Assembly (NCBI RefSeq): GCF_002206635.1
Contig: NZ_NGUO01000002.1
Span: 62,001 to 126,000 of the forward strand
Direction: 5' to 3'
DNA: 64,000 nt
DNA from: Polynucleobacter aenigmaticus
Lineage (GTDB): Bacteria > Pseudomonadota > Gammaproteobacteria > Burkholderiales > Burkholderiaceae
Position numbers and translations under genes: made by a program. The notes under the pieces were generated by a model. The model searched no databases, had not been told where the DNA came from, and worked only from the letters and a program-made list of their open reading frames with translations. The stretch's first letter is position 1, and each line of letters opens with the position of its first letter. Shown one piece after another: positions 38,746-47,216 of the stretch.

Positions 38746-39870
38746 TTATTTGGCTATCTTAATATGAATGGGTGCACTCCATGATGCCCAGCTGCTTAAG
38801 CGTACCAAGCAAAACACTAATGCTGCAGAGCCAGCGGTGTGCATTAAGGCAGCAACTAAGGGCCACTGAAAAACCACGTTAGAAATACCAGTCAGCGCCT
38901 GAAGGATCAGCAGGGTCAGCAATAGCCTAGCAATACGCCCTAATCCTGATAAAGCTGTACTCGTCACACTAAATGCATTCAGTGACAACAATCCCAGAGC
39001 CGCAAGAGCGCAGATCGCAAATACGCGATGCGCCCAATGGATCGTTTGCAGAGCCATAGGTGAAATAGATTCGCCCAGGGCATTGAGGCCCAGCGCGCGC
39101 CATAAAGTAAAACCCTCTTGCCAAGCAGTTTCTGGCCAGAGAGCGCCCATGCAGGTTGGAAAATCAGGGCATGCCAACACAGCGTAATTGGTGCTCACCC
39201 ACGCACCCAAAAATATCTGCATTGCTAACGTGACTGAAGCCAATAACAGCAACTTTGCAGAAAGGGGTCTTACTTGAAGCTGCCTTACTGAGGAGAGCTG
39301 GTCTTCCCATTCTTCTTGTGCGTAGGCAGTTAAGCAAGCAAGCAATACCAAGGCCAACATTAAATGAATACTCACAATGATGGGTTGCAACTTCAGCGTG
39401 ACAGTCCACGCACCAAATGCACCTTGAATACAGACCAAGAGCAACAAACTAAGACTGCCCAGCAAAGGGCTCTTACCCAAGTGCTTGAGCTTGCTCCAAG
39501 CCAATCCCACCTGGATCAAAATCAAGGCACCTACTGTCATTGCTAAATAGCGATGAATCATTTCGATCCACGCTTTGATTACAGTTACTGGGCCAGTGGG
39601 CATCGTTGCTTCTGCAAGCGTGATCTCACCAATCGCATGCCACGGATTTGAAGTGCCGTAGCATCCCGGCCAATCAGGGCAACCCAAGCCAGAATCCGTT
39701 AGGCGAGTAAAAGCACCAAACACAATCAGATCAAAGGTCATAAAGACCAATACCCAATTGAGCTTCTGGAAAAAATTGTAGCCCGGCCTTTTCCATAAAT
39801 AGAGCAGCGGTAGGCCAGCAAAGACAGCGGCGATTAACGCTAACTCCGCAAGCAACAACAAGTTACTCAT
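38746..39870 (-). CDS. ctaA: CtaA/COX15-type heme A synthase
   Basis: 374 residues, eight predicted helices. Heme-binding histidines appear in [10 protein letters not shown] and [10 protein letters not shown], and the [22 protein letters not shown] segment with its cysteine pair is diagnostic. It oxidises the C8 methyl of heme O. The ATG overlaps the upstream hypothetical gene by four bases. Confidence 0.96.
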   Translation of the reverse strand: MSNLLLLAELALIAAVFAGLPLLYLWKRPGYNFFQKLNWVLVFMTFDLIVFGAFTRLTDSGLGCPDWPGCYGTSNPWHAIGEITLAEATMPTGPVTVIKAWIEMIHRYLAMTVGALILIQVGLAWSKLKHLGKSPLLGSLSLLLLVCIQGAFGAWTVTLKLQPIIVSIHLMLALVLLACLTAYAQEEWEDQLSSVRQLQVRPLSAKLLLLASVTLAMQIFLGAWVSTNYAVLACPDFPTCMGALWPETAWQEGFTLWRALGLNALGESISPMALQTIHWAHRVFAICALAALGLLSLNAFSVTSTALSGLGRIARLLLTLLILQALTGISNVVFQWPLVAALMHTAGSAALVFCLVRLSSWASWSAPIHIKIAK

Positions 39871-40526
39871 TGCAAGTTCTCGCCTTTGCGATTGAGACGC
39901 AGTAGTTTTTCTAGATCTTTTTTAATGCTGCCGAATTCTTTAGGGGAGTTAGTCACTGGAAAGACCATCATCTTAGCTGGGCTAGGATCAATCAACTGAA
40001 TCTTCTGGCCTGCGCCATCCCGATTGAGCCAAGCCTCAAACTCACCCTTTAACTTAGGGTCTGTTGGCAACGTAAGAATCTGAAAGCCTGCCGTCTTCTG
40101 ATCGTAGGCTAGCAATACCTCTGGATCTACTGACTTACCATCAGTATTAATCCACACCAACTGCACGCGACCACTCTCTCGACCTACGGCAATACGAAGC
40201 TGGCGCATTAAAAATAATGCCTCGAGGCAGGATTCATTTTTTGCAGTGCATTCACTAGCGGGTCTCGCTACCAACAAAGTCCATTTACCTTTAAATGGCA
40301 TATCAAACCAGGCAGGATTCAGTTCTTGCGCGGGCTGAACCAAGGTTCCAAAATTGGTTTTTCCACCCTCTGGTTTAAATACGTAATAAGCCAAATAAGA
40401 GGCGATCACGGGTGCAGCACAAGCCAGCAATAAAAAAAGCATTTGCAGGCGCCCACGACGGGTCTGGGCATTAATCGCTGATGCGTCTGTTTGCGAAGCT
40501 GGGATCAATAACTCTTTATCACTCAC
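39867..40526 (-). CDS. Conserved membrane-anchored protein of the cytochrome oxidase cluster, function unknown
   Basis: 219 residues. One N-terminal transmembrane helix (MLFLLLACAAPVIASYLAYYV, about 29-49) and a periplasmic domain with a thioredoxin-like feel: KGKWTLLVARPASECTAKNESCLEALFLMRQLRIAVG in outline, with two cysteines spaced C-X6-C and no other redox motif. The position between surf1 and ctaA, with 4-nt overlaps on both sides, points to oxidase assembly. It could be a degenerate SCO-like fold; I cannot show this from sequence. Confidence 0.7.
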   Translation of the reverse strand: MSDKELLIPASQTDASAINAQTRRGRLQMLFLLLACAAPVIASYLAYYVFKPEGGKTNFGTLVQPAQELNPAWFDMPFKGKWTLLVARPASECTAKNESCLEALFLMRQLRIAVGRESGRVQLVWINTDGKSVDPEVLLAYDQKTAGFQILTLPTDPKLKGEFEAWLNRDGAGQKIQLIDPSPAKMMVFPVTNSPKEFGSIKKDLEKLLRLNRKGENLQ

Positions 40527-41299
40527 ACTCTATCTCCGTTGACAACAAGCTCTCGCCGATATTTCATGAGCCCATTGATGAGCCAAAACAAAAATCCTGA
40601 TAAGGCCAATGCAAACCACTGAAAGGCATAAGCATAATGGCGATCGACTCCATTTGTTGGCGAGGGCCAATTCCTGATCAAACCATCATTTTTGCTTGAT
40701 TGGGACTCTCGTACGATGAACGGTAACTGTGCCCAACTGTGGCTTTGAGCCTCAAGCGCTAAATCAAAGTTTTGCTCAATCCGGGGCTTCATTACTGTGC
40801 CACCCTTTTCACCCAACTCATACACTTTTCCAGGATGAGGAAAGCCAATGCCTTCAATCGTGACTACCTCATCAGCAGTCTTTACAGGCGGCAACTCAAT
40901 ACGATTGTCATTATTGCGGGGAGCCCAACCGCGGTTTACCCACAAAACCGATTCTTTCCCATCTAGTCTCAAAGGCATCATCAAATAAAAACCAGATTGC
41001 CCCACACTACCAGCGCCACCATCAGGAATAGGGCGAGGCCGGTTATCCAGCCAGATTGCCTCATCTTGAACAAAGCGGCCACGAGCAATAATCCGCCGCT
41101 CTGCAGCCTGCTCTAAAGTCAAACTGTCGGCATTCGCATTCAGAATGGGCATTTGCAGTTTGGCAGCTAGGGACTCACCCAAGCGAATCTTCTGATCTGC
41201 CCGATTGAGCTGCCAAATACCAGCACTGCAGCCAACTAAAATCACCACTAGGGCTGATAAAGTAGCGACTATACGACTAGTAATTAAGCTAGAAAACAT
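40523..41299 (-). CDS. SURF1 family cytochrome oxidase assembly protein
   Basis: 258 residues from ATG 41299 (a GTG at 41305 is the alternative). SURF1 has two transmembrane helices, one at each end, with a periplasmic domain between. Motifs ARGRFVQDEAIWLDNRPRP, VLWVNRGWAPR and HYAYAFQWFALA fit. It helps insert heme a into subunit I. First gene of the surf1-hyp-ctaA-ctaB-sco1 run; divergent from a DUF2909 gene 20 bp away. Confidence 0.92.
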   Translation of the reverse strand: MFSSLITSRIVATLSALVVILVGCSAGIWQLNRADQKIRLGESLAAKLQMPILNANADSLTLEQAAERRIIARGRFVQDEAIWLDNRPRPIPDGGAGSVGQSGFYLMMPLRLDGKESVLWVNRGWAPRNNDNRIELPPVKTADEVVTIEGIGFPHPGKVYELGEKGGTVMKPRIEQNFDLALEAQSHSWAQLPFIVRESQSSKNDGLIRNWPSPTNGVDRHYAYAFQWFALALSGFLFWLINGLMKYRRELVVNGDRV

Positions 41300-41319
41300 G
41301 TTCACAGGAGTACTTTGAG

Positions 41320-41532
41320 ATGAAATGGATTATTCCAATTGCACTGCTAATGATTGTGGGAAGCTTAGGCTCAGCACTCTACTACATGATGAAGGATAAG
41401 GGCGGCAGCTCAAGAATGGTTCAGTCCCTCATGCTCCGTATTGGGCTTTCAATAATTCTATTTCTTGGCATTCTGATTGCCCACTATTTTGGCTTTATTG
41501 AGGCTACTGGTGTTCGGGTTGGAACAAACTAA
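41320..41532 (+). CDS. DUF2909 twin-transmembrane protein
   Basis: 70 residues with two transmembrane helices (about 1-23 and 40-62). Small proteins of this family sit beside surf1 and subunit III genes in betaproteobacteria and are assumed to relate to oxidase assembly; no function is proven. A ribosome site AGGAG stands 12 nt before the ATG and a strong terminator follows. Confidence 0.8.
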   Translation: MKWIIPIALLMIVGSLGSALYYMMKDKGGSSRMVQSLMLRIGLSIILFLGILIAHYFGFIEATGVRVGTN

Positions 41533-41558
41533 GCGCCACGAAAAAACCAGCCAAAACA

Positions 41559-41585
41559 AATCGGGGCTTAGCGCCCCGATTTTTA
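41559..41585. terminator. Bidirectional terminator between DUF2909 and ctaE
   Basis: A 9-bp perfect stem AATCGGGGC / GCCCCGATT with loop TTAGC, T-tract on plus and A/T flank on minus. Confidence 0.85.
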
Positions 41586-41590
41586 TTTCC

Positions 41591-42445
41591 TTACATCCAA
41601 TAAACGGCAATATAGAGGCCTAGCCAGACAACGTCAACGAAGTGCCAGTACCAAGCAGCGCCCTCAAACGCGAAATGATTATCAGCAGTAAAGTCGCCAC
41701 GAATCATACGACGTAAGACAATCGCCAACATCAAGCCACCTAGAAATACGTGGAAGCCATGAAAACCAGTCAACATAAAGAAAGTTGAGCCATAAACGCC
41801 TGAAGTTAACTTCAGGTTGAGCTCATGATAAGCATGGTAGTACTCGTAACCCTGGAAACACAAGAATATAAAGCCCAGACCAACAGTAGCAGCTAAGCCT
41901 CTGATTGCCTGCTTCATGTGATTCTCACGAAGTGCATGGTGAGCGTAAGTCACGGTTACACCTGAGCTCAAGAGCAGCAAGGTATTAATCGTAGGAATTG
42001 GCCATGGACCCATCGTGGTAAATTTCTCAACCAGTCCTGCAGGGCCATCATTAGGCCAAACAGCGGTGAAGTTAGGCCAAAGCAATTTGCTCTCCACATC
42101 GCCCATCCAAGGCATTGCAATATTGCGCGCATAGAACAAAGCAGCAAAGAATGCACCGAAGAACATAATCTCTGAGAAGATGAACCAGGCCATCGACCAG
42201 CGATAAGAAATATCAACGTTCACACCGTTCTTACCAGCATTAGATTCGGCGATTGTGTCCCCAAACCAGTTATAGAGAACAAATAAAATCCAAAGGACGC
42301 CAACTGCAGTAACAGGGCCTCCCCAGGCTGCGTGGTTTACCCAACCAGACATACCGGCACCAAAGGCAAGCAAGCCTAGAGCTGCCGCGGCTGGATGACT
42401 AGATAGTCCGGGAACATAATAGTAAGGGGTTGAATTGGATGACAT
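41591..42445 (-). CDS. ctaE: CtaE, cytochrome c oxidase subunit III
   Basis: 284 residues from ATG 42445. Seven helices with WFIFSEIMFFGAFFAALFYAR, LLLSSGVTVTYAHHALRE, MLTGFHGFHVFLGG and the C-terminal WHFVDVVWLGLYIAVYW are typical. Subunit III stabilises the aa3 core. It ends the ctaC-ctaD-small protein-ctaG-DUF2970-ctaE run and shares a terminator with the gene on the other strand. Confidence 0.97.
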   Translation of the reverse strand: MSSNSTPYYYVPGLSSHPAAAALGLLAFGAGMSGWVNHAAWGGPVTAVGVLWILFVLYNWFGDTIAESNAGKNGVNVDISYRWSMAWFIFSEIMFFGAFFAALFYARNIAMPWMGDVESKLLWPNFTAVWPNDGPAGLVEKFTTMGPWPIPTINTLLLLSSGVTVTYAHHALRENHMKQAIRGLAATVGLGFIFLCFQGYEYYHAYHELNLKLTSGVYGSTFFMLTGFHGFHVFLGGLMLAIVLRRMIRGDFTADNHFAFEGAAWYWHFVDVVWLGLYIAVYWM

Positions 42446-42474
42446 CTTATTCTCTCTATTCAATCAAAAAATAA

Positions 42475-42669
42475 TCAATGGGACACAACTGCTTTAACTA
42501 TCAAGAGGAGGATGCCCATGAAAATTAAGGCGCCAAGTACTCCCGCAATAATAATATGGACAAAACTTAATGAAGCTACATCTTCCTGCAATCCTGATTT
42601 TTTACGCACACCCAAAAAAGCCCATAACACTGCGATCATGGATTGCATAAAAGTACTTTTCTTGCTCAT
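42475..42669 (-). CDS. DUF2970 small membrane protein
   Basis: 64 residues. Pattern MIAVLWAFLGVRKKSG followed by one transmembrane helix (VHIIIAGVLGALIFMGILLL) matches DUF2970, which is always found between ctaG and ctaE in betaproteobacteria. Function unknown. It overlaps ctaG by four bases (ATGA). Confidence 0.82.
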   Translation of the reverse strand: MSKKSTFMQSMIAVLWAFLGVRKKSGLQEDVASLSFVHIIIAGVLGALIFMGILLLIVKAVVSH

Positions 42670-43259
42670 GATGCCGATTTCGACTTAGGGGTTGTTGATC
42701 CCGCCGGCTGCTGACCGACGCCTAATTCAAAGAAGGTATACGACAAAGTAATAGTTTTTACATCAGAGGGTAAACCTGCATCAATCACAAACACTACCGG
42801 CATTTTTTTAACCTCATGAGCTGCCAGAGTTTGCTGCTGAAAACAGAAACATTCCAATTTCGTAAAAAACTCCATTGCGCTTTTTGGGGCATAACTAGGA
42901 ATCGCCTGAGCTTCTACAGGGCGATTCATATTATTGGTGACTTCATACACAATTTCAGTCATCTCGCCCGGATGCACTTCCAAGTAATTCTTCACTGGAC
43001 GGAACGTAAATGGGCCACGGCTATTAGAATCAAACTCAATCGTTACCACTCGTGAGTAGTCCACTTGAGTGTTGCCCACTTTGTTAGGGCTATACGCCCG
43101 AATACCGTAATCATTCTTGTTGGTCACTACATTAATACCAGTAACCTCACATAGCGCTTTGTACATTGGCACCAGCGCATAACCAAAACCAAACATCATT
43201 ACTGAGGCAATCAGTAGCTTCAATAAGATTTGGCGGTTAATGGAGGCAATAGCAGACAT
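42666..43259 (-). CDS. ctaG: CtaG/Cox11 family copper insertion protein
   Basis: 197 residues. One N-terminal helix, then the Cox11 domain with VPMYKALCEVTGIN, CFCFQQQTLAAHE (the C-F-C copper motif) and VVFVIDAGLPSDVKTITLSYTFF in outline. It delivers copper to CuB in subunit I. Upstream is a 43-residue gene and ctaD; downstream the DUF2970 gene. Confidence 0.96.
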   Translation of the reverse strand: MSAIASINRQILLKLLIASVMMFGFGYALVPMYKALCEVTGINVVTNKNDYGIRAYSPNKVGNTQVDYSRVVTIEFDSNSRGPFTFRPVKNYLEVHPGEMTEIVYEVTNNMNRPVEAQAIPSYAPKSAMEFFTKLECFCFQQQTLAAHEVKKMPVVFVIDAGLPSDVKTITLSYTFFELGVGQQPAGSTTPKSKSAS

Positions 43260-43275
43260 GAATAGTGATTGAGCG

Positions 43276-43407
43276 TTAGCTCAATACGCTCCGCTTAATC
43301 ACAATGCCAATAAAAAACACAATGGCAACGCTCAAAAGGATAAAACCCAATCTGCGATTACTGGCAGATTGGGATTTTTGTAGGGCTACTTTAGATTCCT
43401 GCAGCAT
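43276..43407 (-). CDS. 43-residue single-helix protein, probable small cytochrome oxidase assembly protein
   Basis: A short frame from ATG 43407, inside the last codons of ctaD (17-nt overlap, different frame), to TAA 43276. Product starts MLQESKVALQ, has a basic SNRR segment, one transmembrane helix (LGFILLSVAIVFFIGIVI) and ends KRSVLS. Related betaproteobacteria have an unnamed small one-helix protein at this place between ctaD and ctaG. Codons 11-20 contain a 10-bp inverted repeat that could act as a terminator or attenuator. Supported by position, helix and coupling to ctaD; function not known. Confidence 0.7.
   Translation of the reverse strand: MLQESKVALQKSQSASNRRLGFILLSVAIVFFIGIVIKRSVLS
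43346..43373 (-). terminator. Hairpin between ctaD and ctaG, inside the small gene
   Basis: Perfect 10-bp repeat CCCAATCTGC / GCAGATTGGG with an 8-nt loop. On the minus strand TTTTATCCTTTT follows. It may reduce transcription from ctaD into ctaG or protect the ctaCD message 3' end. Confidence 0.5.
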
Positions 43408-45010
43408 TTAACTCTTCAGCACTAGGAGGAGTTTCAAAGGTATGGTGTGGCGCTGGTGAAGGCACAGTCCACTCCAAACCTTTGGCGCCATCCCATGGCT
43501 TCATTGGCGCTTTTTCGCCTTTGCCACTGTATGCCGGCAACACAACGAATACCAAGAAATATACCTGAGATAGGCCAAATCCAAGGGCACCAATAGAGGC
43601 AACCATATTGAAGTCAGCAAACTGAGTAGGGTAGTCGGCATAGCGACGTGGCATACCTGCTAAGCCCAAGAAGTGCATTGGGAAGAAAGTGACGTTGAAG
43701 AAAATCATGGAAGTCCAGAAATGGATCTTGCCGCGAGTTTCATTGGCCATGAAGCCAGTCCACTTTGGACACCAGTAATAGAAACCAGCAAACATGGCAA
43801 ACAATGAGCCAGCCACCAATACGTAATGGAAGTGAGCAACAACGTAATATGTGTCTTGCACACCAATATCAATTGGGGCCATCGCCAGGATCAAACCTGT
43901 GAAACCACCCATGGTGAATACAAAAATAAAGCCAACTGCCCACAACATCGGAGTTTCAAAGGTCATTGAACCTTTCCACATAGTGGCTACCCAGTTAAAA
44001 ATCTTTACACCAGTAGGAACAGCAATCAACATCGTTGCGTACATGAAGAATAGTTGGCCTGTTACAGGCATACCAGTTGCAAACATGTGGTGAGCCCAAA
44101 CGATGAATGACAAGATCGCAATAGATGCGGTTGCATAAACCATAGAGCTGTAGCCAAACAATGTTTTTCTAGAGAACGCAGGAATAATTTCACTCACGAT
44201 TCCAAACGCTGGAAGAATCATGATGTAAACCTCTGGGTGACCAAAGAACCAGAAAATATGCTGGAACATGATTGGATCGCCACCACCAACTGCGGAGAAG
44301 AAAGAAGTACCAAAATGGCGGTCTGTGAGAACCATGGTGATGGCGCCAGCCAACACAGGCATTACAGCGATCAGCAAATAAGCAGTGATCAACCAAGTCC
44401 AGCAGAACATTGGCATTTTCATCAATGTCAAACCAGGGGCGCGCATATTCAAGATGGTCACGATGATGTTAATCGAGCCCATGATGGAAGAAGCACCCAA
44501 TAAGTGGAGTGCAAAAATACCCATGTCTAAACCTGGGCCCATCTGTGAAGTGAGTGGTGCGTACAAAGTCCAACCACCAGCAGGTGCGCCGCCAGGAGCC
44601 AAGAAAGAACCAAATAATAAACAAGCCGCTACTGGAAGAATCCAGAAACTAAAGTTATTCATACGGGCAAAGGCCATGTCAGATGCGCCAATCTGCAATG
44701 GAACCATCCAGTTTGCAAATCCAACGAATGCCGGCATGATCGCGCCAAACACCATCACCAAGCCGTGCATGGTCGTCAATTGATTAAAAAACTCCGGACG
44801 CAAGAACTGCAAGCCTGGTTGAAATAATTCCAAACGAATACCCAGAGCCATGACACCACCAGCCATCAGACTGATGAAGGAGAAGATCAGGTACATAGTG
44901 CCAATATCTTTATGGTTGGTTGCGAACAACCAACGACGCCAGCCATGTGGCGTGTGATCATCATGCGCATGGTCGTGTGCGTGATCGTGGGTGGTAGAGA
45001 CTGTGCTCAT
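43391..45010 (-). CDS. ctaD: CtaD, cytochrome c oxidase subunit I
   Basis: 539 residues with 12 helices. The CuB/heme a3 motif WFFGHPEVYIMILPAFG, YATASIAILSFIVWAHHMF and the heme ligands in VVAHFHYVLVAG are present, making it an aa3-type (A-family) subunit I. The N-terminus is His/Asp-rich (THDHAHDHAHDDH), which is common in relatives. Expression is with ctaC, 40 nt upstream. Confidence 0.98.
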   Translation of the reverse strand: MSTVSTTHDHAHDHAHDDHTPHGWRRWLFATNHKDIGTMYLIFSFISLMAGGVMALGIRLELFQPGLQFLRPEFFNQLTTMHGLVMVFGAIMPAFVGFANWMVPLQIGASDMAFARMNNFSFWILPVAACLLFGSFLAPGGAPAGGWTLYAPLTSQMGPGLDMGIFALHLLGASSIMGSINIIVTILNMRAPGLTLMKMPMFCWTWLITAYLLIAVMPVLAGAITMVLTDRHFGTSFFSAVGGGDPIMFQHIFWFFGHPEVYIMILPAFGIVSEIIPAFSRKTLFGYSSMVYATASIAILSFIVWAHHMFATGMPVTGQLFFMYATMLIAVPTGVKIFNWVATMWKGSMTFETPMLWAVGFIFVFTMGGFTGLILAMAPIDIGVQDTYYVVAHFHYVLVAGSLFAMFAGFYYWCPKWTGFMANETRGKIHFWTSMIFFNVTFFPMHFLGLAGMPRRYADYPTQFADFNMVASIGALGFGLSQVYFLVFVVLPAYSGKGEKAPMKPWDGAKGLEWTVPSPAPHHTFETPPSAEELNAAGI

Positions 45011-45050
45011 GGATTACTCCGGTTTAGTTTGATCTGTATTAATGAATGAA

Positions 45051-46208
45051 TTACTTGCCAGCGCGAGTAGTAATAATGTCTTGGGTCTGAATCACATCAC
45101 CCGTTTTATTACCCCAAGCATTGCGAGTGTAGGTAATCACTGCAGCAATATCGCCATCAGAAATTACGCCTGCCCACTTAGGCATTGCACCCTTACCATT
45201 CAAGAGAATGTTGTATTGCGCATCCTTAGGACCCAGCACTACTTTGCTGCCGTCCAATGCCGGGAATGTGCCCGCACCCTTGCCGTTAGGCTGGTGGCAA
45301 GCTGCGCAGTTAGCTGCATATACTTTTGCGCCGCGCTCTTTTTGCTCATCCAATGTGTAAACCTTGGATGGATCATCTGAGGCAGCACCCATTTCTTTTT
45401 TCTTCTGCTCTACCCACTTGGTGTAGTCATCTTGTGAAACGACATTGACCACAATAGGCATAAAGGCATGTTCAGCACCGCACAACTCAGAACATTGGCC
45501 GCGGAATTTACCGATAGCGTCAGCACGGAACCAAGTGTCACGTACGAAACCAGGAATCGCATCCTGCTTGACGCCGAACGCTGGAATAGTCCATGAATGG
45601 ATCACGTCATTCGCAGTGGTAATAATACGAATCTTTTTACCAACAGGCACAACCATCTCGTTATCCACTTCCATCAAATACGTATTTGATTTAGGGGCTA
45701 AGTTATTGATGGCTTCACGTGAAGTAGATAGGGTAGACAAGAAACTAATGCCTTCGCCCTCACCTTTGATGTAATCGTAACCCCATTTCCACTGGTAACC
45801 AGTGGTCTTAATAGTGATATCGGAGTTAGTGGTGTCTTTCATAGCCACAACAGTTTTTGTTGCTGGCAAGGCCATACCAATGACGATCAGGAGTGGAATG
45901 ACTGTCCAAATGATCTCTACAGTGGTGCTCTCATGAAATGAGGCAGATTTAGCACCTAATGACTTACGGTGCTTGAGCATGGAATAGAACATCACCCCAA
46001 AAACACCCACAAAAATCACGGCACAAATGATCAACATCATCCAATGCAACCAATGGATTTCTTGCATGATTTTGGTTGCTGGAGCTGTGAAATTCAACTG
46101 CATGACAGCAGGGCCGCCTTGCATATCTTCAACTGCATATGCAAATGCAGTGCCGAAGGCTGCTACTAAATAGAGCGAAGCCCTAATGACTTTTCCAAAT
46201 AAATTCAT
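45051..46208 (-). CDS. ctaC: CtaC, cytochrome c oxidase subunit II with fused cytochrome c domain
   Basis: 385 residues: signal peptide (to about 25), two helices, the CuA cupredoxin domain with GQCSELCGAEHAFMPIVV, and a C-terminal class I cytochrome c domain with CAACHQ and the distal Met in GAMPKWAG. It accepts electrons from cytochrome c and passes them to subunit I. First gene of the oxidase core operon, with a promoter about 90 nt upstream. Confidence 0.98.
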   Translation of the reverse strand: MNLFGKVIRASLYLVAAFGTAFAYAVEDMQGGPAVMQLNFTAPATKIMQEIHWLHWMMLIICAVIFVGVFGVMFYSMLKHRKSLGAKSASFHESTTVEIIWTVIPLLIVIGMALPATKTVVAMKDTTNSDITIKTTGYQWKWGYDYIKGEGEGISFLSTLSTSREAINNLAPKSNTYLMEVDNEMVVPVGKKIRIITTANDVIHSWTIPAFGVKQDAIPGFVRDTWFRADAIGKFRGQCSELCGAEHAFMPIVVNVVSQDDYTKWVEQKKKEMGAASDDPSKVYTLDEQKERGAKVYAANCAACHQPNGKGAGTFPALDGSKVVLGPKDAQYNILLNGKGAMPKWAGVISDGDIAAVITYTRNAWGNKTGDVIQTQDIITTRAGK

Positions 46209-46298
46209 CTTATTCTCAGTTTATTGTCATGAACTTCTGTGGCAATACAGCCCCAGATAGTCCAAAAAAGCGGTATCAAGCCAATACATCTAGCGCTG

Positions 46299-46327
46299 AT
46301 TATAGGGTTATTTAAGTTCAACAACAA
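46299..46327 (-). promoter_or_regulatory. Promoter of the ctaC operon
   Basis: On the minus strand TTGTTG (46327-46322), 17 bp, perfect TATAAT (46304-46299), giving a leader of about 85 nt to the ctaC ATG. The remaining part of the 181-bp gap shows no other signal. Confidence 0.55.
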
Positions 46328-46389
46328 ACCAGGTGAACCTAGCTTGCCTCAATCTTGATAAAGGTTTAAAAGATAGTAAGCACTTACAC

Positions 46390-47193
46390 TTAAGCAGAAT
46401 CACTCCTAGTCTTGCGCCCGATTTGATTTGGATCAATATAGGCGACATGATCCTGTGCTTTAGCTAGGTGCTTACCCAAAGCCCAAGCGTGGCCATAAAC
46501 GACCTCTAAAGTGAGTTTTTTAGGTAATTGAGCAGATGGAGTGCTATTTCGACCTTCGGCAGCCAGCAAATTTAAGGCAATAACATCTGCCCACAGCACT
46601 GCGTCAGACTCATAATCCAAATTGAGGAACTCCATATCCATTACTGGGTCAGAAAAACGCTCGCCTAGAAGGGCATCCCCCATGTCATGCATATCCCAAG
46701 GGCTGGCCAGCTTCTTCAGGGGAAATTGTTGAGCCAGATCTTCAGAGCGGAGCTCTTTGGCGGTATCGGGGCCCAGATAGCTCAATGTGAGTAAGCCCCC
46801 CTCTTTAAGCACTCGCCAACACTCCTGCAAAAAATGCTTTGGGTCAGCCAAATCCTGGATGAACAAAATACTGAAGACCAAATCAACCGAATTATCAGGA
46901 AGATTAATTCGGCCCGTTTTCTTATAGTCATCCAAAGAAACCAGGGGTGTAGATTTCAAACTTGAATTCCAAAAACGGGTCATCCTGAACTTCAATAAAT
47001 CAAAGCCGGATAACTCGGCTTCTGGCGCACTATGAAAACAAATTCCTTGAAAACGTTTTGTCAGGAAACGTGCATACGACCCAGGGAAATCTGGAATGAC
47101 GAGCACATCCCTTACTTCCAGCTTGACGATATCTAATTTTTGCAACATCCGGTCTGCAATTTCGTCCTGAAGCCATCTAATTGATTGGGTCAT
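46390..47193 (-). CDS. BioC-like class I methyltransferase with degenerate SAM motif
   Basis: 267 residues from ATG 47193 (MTQSIRWLQ), chosen because TATACT lies 6 nt before it and the family begins near there. The later methyltransferase parts are clear (NLPDNSVDLVFSILFIQDLADPKHFLQECWRVLKEGG in outline), but the SAM-binding loop reads VLVIPDFPGSYARFL where VLDxGxGxG is expected. Related bacteria have a BioC/UbiE-type methyltransferase beside comF. Here activity may be lost or changed. It is divergent from the comF remnant. Confidence 0.75.
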   Translation of the reverse strand: MTQSIRWLQDEIADRMLQKLDIVKLEVRDVLVIPDFPGSYARFLTKRFQGICFHSAPEAELSGFDLLKFRMTRFWNSSLKSTPLVSLDDYKKTGRINLPDNSVDLVFSILFIQDLADPKHFLQECWRVLKEGGLLTLSYLGPDTAKELRSEDLAQQFPLKKLASPWDMHDMGDALLGERFSDPVMDMEFLNLDYESDAVLWADVIALNLLAAEGRNSTPSAQLPKKLTLEVVYGHAWALGKHLAKAQDHVAYIDPNQIGRKTRSDSA

Positions 47194-47199
47194 TGGCTC

Positions 47200-47205
47200 A
47201 GTATA
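47200..47205 (-). promoter_or_regulatory. Putative -10 for leaderless methyltransferase transcript
   Basis: TATACT on the minus strand, exactly 6 nt before ATG 47193; no Shine-Dalgarno. Confidence 0.45.
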
Positions 47206-47216
47206 CTCAGCAGCCC

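Noticed and set aside
44940..45010. Repeat-like His/Asp codons at the ctaD start as a tandem repeat locus
   Set aside because: It is a short coding histidine-rich N-terminus common to subunit I of related bacteria, not a separate repeat feature.
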